From Pseudomonadota bacterium (GTDB taxonomy: Bacteria; Myxococcota_A; UBA796; SXON01), in contig SXOM01000093.1 in NCBI GenBank assembly GCA_005776735.1, positions 1 to 5,002 of the forward strand: a stretch of DNA of 5,002 nt. The letters run 5' to 3'. The notes under the pieces were generated by a model. The model was not told the origin of the DNA. It did no database searches and saw only the letters and a list, made by a program, of their open reading frames with translations. Shown one piece after another: positions 1-5,002 of this stretch; position 1 is the stretch's first letter, and each line of letters starts with the position of its first letter. Both the position numbers and the translations under genes were made by a program.

Positions 1-1
1 C

Positions 2-154
2 CTCGGCGCCGTCGGCGTCGCGCTCCTCGCCGCGGCGTTCGGCGCGGTGGCGAGCGCCCAGGCCGTCGTCCTCGGCGTGGGCGGCGCCCTGCTCGCGGCG
101 GCCGGCGGCGCGGTCAGCGTGCTCGCGTGGGTGCACCGGTTCGGCGGCGACTAA
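2..154 (+). CDS. C-terminal end of a membrane protein of unknown function (partial)
   Basis: The frame beginning at base 2 stays open for 50 codons to a TAA at 152-154, and nearly every codon ends in G or C, as in the real genes of this window. The product is almost entirely Ala, Gly, Val and Leu. It forms two hydrophobic stretches, about residues 1-18 and 21-43 of the visible part, joined by a short Ser-Ala-Gln turn and followed by a short polar tail ending in HRFGGD. This fits the last two transmembrane helices of an integral membrane protein with a short hydrophilic C-terminus. The 5' part lies outside the window, so no family can be named. It converges on the S9 peptidase gene, and the four bases CTAA at 151-154 hold both stop codons, so no separate terminator fits between them. 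A chance open frame in GC-rich DNA is possible but less likely, given the clean codon bias and the exact junction. Confidence 0.6.
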   Translation, partial: LGAVGVALLAAAFGAVASAQAVVLGVGGALLAAAGGAVSVLAWVHRFGGD

Positions 155-2049
155 CGAAGCAGGTGCTCCTCGAAGAAGAGCGTGACCGCGCGCGTGAGGA
201 AGTCCCGGTTGCCCTTGCGCCGGAAGCCGTGCCCTTCGTCGTTGGCGAGCAGGTACCACACCGGGGCCTGCCGTTGCCGCAGGCTCGCGACGATCTGCTC
301 GGCTTCGGACATCGGCACGCGGGGATCGTTGCGGCCCTGCACCACGAAGAGGGGGTCGACGATGCGGTCGACGTGGGTCAGCGGGGAGATATCCTGGAGG
401 AACGTGCGCATCGCCGGGTCGCGTTCGTCGCCGTACTCCACGCGGCGCAGGTCCTTCCGGTAGTCCTCGGTGTTCTCCAAGAACGTGACGAAGTTGGAGA
501 TGCCCACCGAGTCGACGCCGCAGCGCAGGCGCTCCGGGTAGGCCACGAGCGATGCGAGCACCATGAACCCGCCGTACGACCCGCCGTAGACGGCCACCCG
601 CTCGGCGTCGAGGTCGGGTTGGGTGCGGATCCAGTCCAGGAGCGCGCCGATGTCCTTGACGGCGTCCATGCGCTTCTGGCCGTCGTCCAGCTGCAGGTAC
701 TTACGCCCGTAGCCGGTGCTGCCGCGCACGTTGGGCGCGATCACGCTCACCCCGAGCTCCCGCAGCCAGTACTGGTAGGTGCTGGTGAAGCTGTTGCGCG
801 TCTGGGCCTCGGGGCCGCCGTGGATCGCGATGACGACCGGACGTTTTCCCTCGCGCGGGGCGCGGTACACCCAGGCGGGCACGGCGACGCCGTCGAACGA
901 AGGGACCTTCACCAGCTCGGGCGCCACGAAGCTGGCGGGGTCGAGCCCGCCGACCTCGCTGGTGGTCCACCGCACCGGCACCGCGGGGCGGGCCAGGTCG
1001 ACCACCCACACGTCGGTCGGCGAACGAGGCGTGGTCAGGCTCACCGCGAGGCGTTTGCCCGCCGGGTCGAAGGCCACGCCGCCCACGACGCCGTCGGGCA
1101 GCGCGAGGCGTTTGCGCGCGTGCGGGGCGCGCGCGGGGGCGAGCCACACCACGCTCTGGCCCCCTTCGTTGGTGATGTAGGCGAGCTGCTTCCCGTCGCG
1201 GCTCACGGAGAGCCCCTCGACGTCCCACGGGATGTCCGCGGTGAGCCGGGTGGTGGCGCCGTCGGCGAGCTGCACCTGCACGAGCTCGGTGAAGTCGGAG
1301 CTCGCGTCGGACGTCGCGAGGACCGACCGACCGTCGGCCGCGAAGGTGGCCTGCTCCCAGGACACCGGCGTGGGGCTCGGCGCCACCTCGGTGAGCGTGC
1401 CCGACGCGAGGTCGAGGACGTGCAGCCGGGAGTGGGCCGCGCTGATGAACTGCTTGACCAACAGCCGAGTGTCGTCGGCGCTCCAGTCGACGACGTTCCA
1501 CTGGCCGGTCACCTCGAGCACCAGGCGGGTGCTCGTGGGGTCGGCCGGGTCCATCACGTACAGGTCGAAGTCCTTCTTGTTGCGGCGCGTGGAGCTGAAC
1601 GCGAAGCGCCCGCCGGCGTTGGCCCAGGGCCCGAGCTCGTTGCGCGAGGTGCCGTCGGTCAAGAGGGTGCTGCGCCCGCTGGCGAGGTCGAGCCGGTAGA
1701 ACTGCCACGCTTCGCGCCCGCCCACGTCGCGCGCGATCACGAGGTTCCGCCCGTCGCCCGCGGGGTCGATCGTCGCGTTCCCGACTGGCTCGTTGTAGAA
1801 CGTGAGCTGCCGTCGGTCCGCGCCCGGCGCGGCCACGTGGTGCACCTGGTTGGTCTCGCCGAAGCGCGTGGACACGTAGAGGCCGGCCCCGGCGGGGTGC
1901 CACCCCACGAACCCGGCGCTGCGCACGTTCTCGTACTGGGTGGTGCGCTCCACCACCGCTGCCGGGATCTCGGGCACCCCGTCGATGACCAACTGCCCTT
2001 CGACACGCGGTGCGGCGACGGCGAGCGCCGCCCAGAGAAAGGTGAACAT
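151..2049 (-). CDS. Secreted S9-family serine peptidase (prolyl oligopeptidase / acylaminoacyl-peptidase type)
   Basis: The product is a 632-residue serine peptidase predicted to cleave short peptides in the periplasm or outside the cell. Residues 1-18 look like a short signal peptide (hydrophobic FTFLWAALAVAA), though it lacks the usual basic residues near the start. Residues about 35-370 carry repeated TolB/WD40-like propeller strands, for example SRDGKQLAYIT near 283 and DPAGKRLAVSL near 328. Residues about 380-632 are the alpha/beta-hydrolase domain: the oxyanion-hole segment IHGGPEAQ (409-416), NVRGSTGYG (440-448), the nucleophile Ser491 in GGSYGGF, the acid Asp575 in QGRNDPRVP and the base His607 in NDEGHGF. 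The triad is complete, and length and domain order are typical of family S9, closest by motif to the S9C group. The ATG is supported by AGGAG four bases upstream. The gene follows the lipoprotein gene after 9 bases, so the two are probably co-transcribed and translationally coupled. Exact specificity (post-proline, acylaminoacyl or dipeptidyl) cannot be read from the sequence. Confidence 0.96.
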   Translation of the reverse strand: MFTFLWAALAVAAPRVEGQLVIDGVPEIPAAVVERTTQYENVRSAGFVGWHPAGAGLYVSTRFGETNQVHHVAAPGADRRQLTFYNEPVGNATIDPAGDGRNLVIARDVGGREAWQFYRLDLASGRSTLLTDGTSRNELGPWANAGGRFAFSSTRRNKKDFDLYVMDPADPTSTRLVLEVTGQWNVVDWSADDTRLLVKQFISAAHSRLHVLDLASGTLTEVAPSPTPVSWEQATFAADGRSVLATSDASSDFTELVQVQLADGATTRLTADIPWDVEGLSVSRDGKQLAYITNEGGQSVVWLAPARAPHARKRLALPDGVVGGVAFDPAGKRLAVSLTTPRSPTDVWVVDLARPAVPVRWTTSEVGGLDPASFVAPELVKVPSFDGVAVPAWVYRAPREGKRPVVIAIHGGPEAQTRNSFTSTYQYWLRELGVSVIAPNVRGSTGYGRKYLQLDDGQKRMDAVKDIGALLDWIRTQPDLDAERVAVYGGSYGGFMVLASLVAYPERLRCGVDSVGISNFVTFLENTEDYRKDLRRVEYGDERDPAMRTFLQDISPLTHVDRIVDPLFVVQGRNDPRVPMSEAEQIVASLRQRQAPVWYLLANDEGHGFRRKGNRDFLTRAVTLFFEEHLLR

Positions 2050-2053
2050 CCAG

Positions 2054-2058
2054 CTCCT
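2054..2058 (-). promoter_or_regulatory. Ribosome binding site of the S9 peptidase gene
   Basis: On the - strand the sequence TAGAGGAGCTGGATG runs from the lipoprotein stop (TAG, 2061-2059) to the peptidase start (ATG, 2049-2047). AGGAG is a good Shine-Dalgarno match and directly abuts the stop codon, with a rather short spacer of four bases. This fixes the peptidase start and suggests that ribosomes ending the lipoprotein can start the peptidase. No promoter could fit in the 9-base gap, so any promoter private to the peptidase would have to lie inside the lipoprotein gene. Confidence 0.75.
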
Positions 2059-4566
2059 CTACAGGCCCAGGTCGGCGTCCACGGTCACAAAGCCGTTCTC
2101 GGGGCCGTCGAGCTTCAGGGCGTCGATGGTGATGGTGAAGCCCGCGATGTCGGGCAGCGGGATCTCGCTGATGGCACCGGTCAGGGACGGCAGGAGCAGC
2201 GGCACCAGCGCCTCGAGCAGGTCTTCGGTGTCGCGGCTCGCGACGGTGTTGGCCTCGGGCACGGTGACGTCGAACCACACCGTCGGGTCGCCGATCGCCG
2301 GGGCCAGGTTGCCGTCGACCACGTCGAGGTCGAGCCCCGCCACGAGGGTCACGTACACGCGCAGGCGCAGGTTCTCGTCGATGGCCTCGCCATCGTAGAG
2401 CGACAGCTCGAGGTCGCCGATCTGCAGATCGAGCATCGAGGTGCCCGTGCCGGGCACCACGACCGGAGGCAACAGCGCCTTGGTCTGGATGTGCAGGTCG
2501 GTGATGCCGAGGATCTCGCCGAAGGTGCCGAGGTCGAGGCCGAGGTCGGCGCCGCCGAGGTCCTGGTCGAGCACGCCCGCGCCCCAGAACGCGTAGAGCG
2601 CCTGGTTGAGGAAGTCCTCGCCGATCGACACCTGGAAGCCCGGCGACGACGAAGCGTAGGTGGGGACGGTGTAGTTGCCGTAGAGCGAGCCGAGGCCGGT
2701 CTCCTCGTGGATCCAGGTCTCGGGGTAGACCTGGGTGCCCAACCCGAGCGACAGCCCGTAGTCGTCGACGCTGGTGGAGAAGGGCTCCGCCGCGAGGACC
2801 ACGCTGGCGCCGCCCAGATCGAAGGTGGTGGCGATCTCGAGGTCGCCGACGGCGTCGGCCACGAGGCTCGGCACCTCGTCGGTGATCGCCGACTCGATCG
2901 CGTCCTCCATGTAGCCCTGGATGAGGCTCGACAGGTCCAACCCGAAGAAGCTCATCACGTCGTACAGCCAACTGTCCCAGTCGAAGGTGAAGTTGGTGCT
3001 CGTGACGTCGACGTTGGCGGTGCTGATGCCCAGCACCCCACCCGACACGTACGGGTACAGGTCCATCCCGATGGTGATGTCGTCGGCGTAGATGCTGCCG
3101 TCGGCGCCGAGGCTGATGCCGAGCACGGTGCCGTCGGCTTCCCAGTCGAGCCACGGGTCGTACACCACGAAGGTGGTGTCGAGGTACCCGCCCGACGTGG
3201 GATCGATCTGGAGGTCGGTCGACCCGATGGAGGGGTTCCAGATGTAGAGCTGCAGCGAGTACCAGGTGATGCAGATCTCGGTGAAGATGAGGTCGATGCA
3301 CGACTCCGACTCCATGTCGACCACGGGGTTGGGCACCACGGCGGTCAGGTCGGTGTCGTCGATCAGGCCCTCGCCGAGGGTCTCCAGGGTGTCGAACCCG
3401 TCTTCGTTGATGCGGGCGACGATGCCGTTCCCGATCTGCGTTCCGTTGGGCTGGAACGCGCCGTCGAGCACGCTGCGCGTGTCGTTGGCGCCGTTCCCGT
3501 CGTCGTCCTCGACGATGGTCTCCACGAGGTTGAGCCCGAAGACGTAGTCGAGCGTGTGGGTGAAGCTGCCGTCGCCGTTGACGGTGACCGGGTCGCCATT
3601 GACGGTCATCGGCCCGATGGTGCTCCACTCGTCGGTGACCGTGCCGTACATCAGCGCCGAGGTGTTGACCTCCCAATCGCCGCGCTCGGGCTCGATGATG
3701 TCGAGCACCGGGCCGGTGCTGTCGATGAGGAACGGACCGACCGAAGCGGTGAGATCGTCGTAGCTGGCGGTGACCGTGTACCACCCTTCGTCGACGAAGG
3801 TGATGTTCGGGCCCGAGACCAGGGCCTCGGCCGTGCCCCCGGTCACCTCGAAGCCCGCGCGCTCGTCGAGGATGTTGCCGTAGTCGTCGCGCACCAGGGC
3901 CGTGACGATGGTGGTGTCGTACACCTCGAGATCGGTGTCGCTCAAGCTCAGGTCGATGATCGCGGGTGGGCCTGGAACGACCCGGAATTGTTCGGCATCC
4001 TCGAGGCCGTCGACCGAGGCGGCGAGGTGGTAGATCCCCGGCACGCCCGACGACACCCGCGGCTCGGCCACGACCACCACCGCCGCGTCGGCCACCACCG
4101 CCACGCGCTCGCGGGCGATGGGATTGCCATACGCGTCGGCCGCCGCCACCGTCCACGTGATCGACTCGCCGGCGCCGGCCTCGAGCCCGGAGAGCACGAG
4201 ATCGAGCGTGGCGGCCGGCGCGGGCGACACGGTGACGAACAGGTTGTCGTAGTACGCCCGACCGTCCCACACGGTCGTGCCCGACACGAGATGGGTGCCC
4301 GCGAGGGTGGGCATCCAGGTGCCGGTGCCGGCGGTGGCCCACGTCTGGTGCACGCCGACCTGCACGTCGCTCACGAGATCGACCTGCACGGGGACGGCCC
4401 GCCCGTCGTCCAGGTGCAGGGTGGCGGCCCACGCCACGCGTGTTCCCGCGGTCACCGACTCGGCGTCGAACACCAACTCCAGGCCGAGTGGCTTGGCACG
4501 CTCCACGGCCGCTTCTTCCGCGCAGGCGGCGAGGAGCAACAGCGGCAGGGGGAGAGCTCGGCGCAT
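2059..4566 (-). CDS. Lipoprotein with Ig-like domains and a BPI/LBP-like (TULIP) C-terminal region
   Basis: The product has 835 residues when started at the ATG at 4566. It begins MRR, then a hydrophobic stretch and the lipobox LAAC, so Cys15 should be lipidated. The following residue is Ala rather than Asp, which in the E. coli rule favours the outer membrane. An in-frame ATGATG at 4590 would add eight residues before MRR; the internal start gives the better signal peptide, but neither start has a clear ribosome binding site. Residues about 27-370 look like four Ig-like domains: DAYGNPI (144-150) and DDYGNIL (227-233) are typical invasin/filamin-type turns, and the last domain (about 285-370) resembles glucodextranase-B-type Ig folds. 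Residues about 379-835 match the BPI/LBP/CETP pattern: GNGIVARINEDGFDTL at its start, an amphipathic helix (about 546-576), EDFLNQALYAFWGAGVL (650-666) and a C-terminal IPLPDIAGFTI followed by FVTVDADLGL. The protein is strongly acidic, with only two cysteines (423, 432) besides the lipid Cys. It is probably co-expressed with the downstream peptidase. The lipoprotein call is firm; the BPI-like call is by pattern only, and a role in lipid or lipopolysaccharide binding is inference. Confidence 0.88.
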   Translation of the reverse strand: MRRALPLPLLLLAACAEEAAVERAKPLGLELVFDAESVTAGTRVAWAATLHLDDGRAVPVQVDLVSDVQVGVHQTWATAGTGTWMPTLAGTHLVSGTTVWDGRAYYDNLFVTVSPAPAATLDLVLSGLEAGAGESITWTVAAADAYGNPIARERVAVVADAAVVVVAEPRVSSGVPGIYHLAASVDGLEDAEQFRVVPGPPAIIDLSLSDTDLEVYDTTIVTALVRDDYGNILDERAGFEVTGGTAEALVSGPNITFVDEGWYTVTASYDDLTASVGPFLIDSTGPVLDIIEPERGDWEVNTSALMYGTVTDEWSTIGPMTVNGDPVTVNGDGSFTHTLDYVFGLNLVETIVEDDDGNGANDTRSVLDGAFQPNGTQIGNGIVARINEDGFDTLETLGEGLIDDTDLTAVVPNPVVDMESESCIDLIFTEICITWYSLQLYIWNPSIGSTDLQIDPTSGGYLDTTFVVYDPWLDWEADGTVLGISLGADGSIYADDITIGMDLYPYVSGGVLGISTANVDVTSTNFTFDWDSWLYDVMSFFGLDLSSLIQGYMEDAIESAITDEVPSLVADAVGDLEIATTFDLGGASVVLAAEPFSTSVDDYGLSLGLGTQVYPETWIHEETGLGSLYGNYTVPTYASSSPGFQVSIGEDFLNQALYAFWGAGVLDQDLGGADLGLDLGTFGEILGITDLHIQTKALLPPVVVPGTGTSMLDLQIGDLELSLYDGEAIDENLRLRVYVTLVAGLDLDVVDGNLAPAIGDPTVWFDVTVPEANTVASRDTEDLLEALVPLLLPSLTGAISEIPLPDIAGFTITIDALKLDGPENGFVTVDADLGL

Positions 4567-4633
4567 GGGTACACCCGTGGCCGGCATCATAGCGCATCCG
4601 GCGCGAGTTTTCCCCCCGGGCTACGTCGCCGTC
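4567..4633. other. Divergent intergenic region
   Basis: About 67 bases separate the preferred lipoprotein start from the preferred methyltransferase start. The AT-richest patch, around 4605-4611 (GAGTTTT), is next to a run of C and G. Codons in the methyltransferase frame lose the G/C third-position bias upstream of about 4610 (GTT, CGA, CAT and the rare ATA), which suggests this stretch is not coding. It should hold the promoters for both genes, but no strong sigma-70 pair is seen on either strand. Confidence 0.5.
4586..4591 (-). promoter_or_regulatory. Possible -10 element for the lipoprotein-peptidase operon
   Basis: On the - strand TATGAT matches the -10 consensus TATAAT at five of six bases. 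It lies 19 bases before the lipoprotein ATG at 4566, which would give a very short 5' leader. At a 17-base spacing the -35 position reads GGGAAA, a poor match to TTGACA. The hexamer also overlaps the alternative ATGATG start at 4590, so it supports the internal start only if it is truly a promoter. The call is weak. Confidence 0.2.
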
Positions 4634-5002
4634 GTGCCCGACGTGCTGCCGCCCGACACCCGCGCCTGGCTCACCGAGGCGGGCGAAGCCGGGGTGCGCC
4701 ATGCGCTGGCCGAGGCCTTCGGCGACGCCGACGCCCGCTGGCGCCACACCGGGCTCCCGCTCTTCGACCCGGCGTACCGCCACGGCCCGCGGCTCTCGGC
4801 GCTCCCCGACCCCGGCGTGCTGCTCGCGGTCACCCGCCGCGACCGCGCACGCACCGGTGCGTACTACACGCCGCCCGCGCTCGCGGACCGCGTCACCGCC
4901 GCCGCCTGGGACGGGCAGGGTGACGTGCTCGACCCTGCGTGCGGGGCCGGCGCGTTCCTGCTCGCTGCCTTGCGCGCCGTCCCCGCCCGCCGCCGGGCGG
5001 CG
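4634..5002 (+). CDS. N6-adenine-type DNA methyltransferase, N-terminal part (runs off the right edge)
   Basis: The frame is open to the last base of the window, giving 123 codons from the GTG at 4634. Two linked motifs identify it. TGAYYTP (residues 74-80) is the segment that precedes the methylase core in Eco57I-like and other gamma-class adenine methyltransferases. DPACGAGAFL (100-109, bases 4931-4960) is motif I, which binds S-adenosylmethionine. The catalytic (N/D)PPY motif lies beyond the window. Only about 70 residues precede the YYTP segment, too few for the N-terminal nuclease domain of a classic type IIG fusion, so this may be a stand-alone methylase or one with a C-terminal specificity domain. 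The start is uncertain: an in-frame ATG at 4565 overlaps the lipoprotein ATG, and GTG codons at 4577, 4643 and 4694 are alternatives. GTG 4634 was chosen because coding bias starts near 4610, though it has no clear ribosome binding site. Target site and any partner nuclease cannot be seen. Confidence 0.85.
   Translation, partial: MPDVLPPDTRAWLTEAGEAGVRHALAEAFGDADARWRHTGLPLFDPAYRHGPRLSALPDPGVLLAVTRRDRARTGAYYTPPALADRVTAAAWDGQGDVLDPACGAGAFLLAALRAVPARRRAA

Noticed and set aside
3481..3507. An EF-hand/dockerin-like calcium loop, DDDGNGAND, in the lipoprotein.
   Set aside because: It fits D-x-D-x-N-G-x-x-D, but it sits where the last strands of a glucodextranase-B-type Ig domain usually read 'D..GN'. 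There is no second loop or flanking helix. Calcium binding is possible but unsupported.
3571..3606. A short tandem repeat encoding TVNGD twice.
   Set aside because: Only two imperfect copies exist, and 'vNG..v.v..dGsF' is the normal pattern of this Ig-like domain type, so it is ordinary protein sequence rather than a DNA repeat element.
4566..4590. ATGATG at 4590 as the lipoprotein start.
   Set aside because: It would put eight residues with no basic charge before the MRR signal-peptide start and has no ribosome binding site. The ATG at 4566 gives a standard lipoprotein signal, although it too lacks a clear ribosome binding site, so the choice is not certain.
701..4783. A 1360-codon open frame on the - strand.
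   Set aside because: It is a frame-shifted reading of the peptidase and lipoprotein genes, and its product is Arg/Gly/Pro-rich low-complexity sequence typical of a GC-rich shadow frame.
127..4923. A 1598-codon open frame on the + strand covering nearly the whole window.
   Set aside because: Its codons lie exactly opposite the codons of both - strand genes, which share the same frame. It is open because those genes avoid TTA, CTA and TCA codons, as GC-rich genomes do. The product is rich in His, Arg, Gly and Val with no recognisable domain, while the - strand proteins have clear motifs.
1..5002. tRNA or rRNA genes, CRISPR arrays, insertion sequences, riboswitches, strong hairpin terminators.
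   Set aside because: None was found by eye. Nearly all of the window is coding, and the only gap longer than 10 bases is about 67 bases.

Overview
The window is very GC-rich, and its codons end almost always in G or C. It carries parts or all of four protein genes packed with almost no spacer. The codon style, a long Asp/Gly/Thr-rich surface lipoprotein and a secreted S9 peptidase would suit a Gram-negative, high-GC, predator-like or environmental bacterium such as a member of the Myxococcota. That placement is inferred from general character only; no marker gene is present to fix it.

Layout. At the left edge (2-154, + strand) lies the end of a membrane protein with two hydrophobic helices. 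Its stop codon interlocks with the stop of the convergent gene on the - strand. That gene (151-2049, -) encodes a complete secreted S9-family serine peptidase with a beta-propeller and an alpha/beta-hydrolase domain. Nine bases upstream of it, in the same reading frame and probably the same operon, is a long lipoprotein gene (2059-4566, -). The lipoprotein has about four Ig-like domains followed by a roughly 450-residue C-terminal region that resembles the two-barrel BPI/LBP/CETP (TULIP) lipid-binding fold. A short divergent intergenic region (about 4567-4633) separates it from a + strand gene that runs off the right edge. That gene encodes the start of an N6-adenine-type DNA methyltransferase (YYTP segment, then DPACGAGAFL).

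How they may work together. The lipoprotein and the peptidase look co-transcribed and translationally coupled, and both should act beyond the inner membrane. A joint envelope or extracellular role is a reasonable inference, but nothing in the sequence shows which substrate they share. The methyltransferase is transcribed divergently and may belong to a restriction-modification or other DNA-modification locus outside the window. No RNA gene, CRISPR array, insertion sequence or substantial repeat was seen. The most notable item is the candidate bacterial BPI-like lipoprotein.
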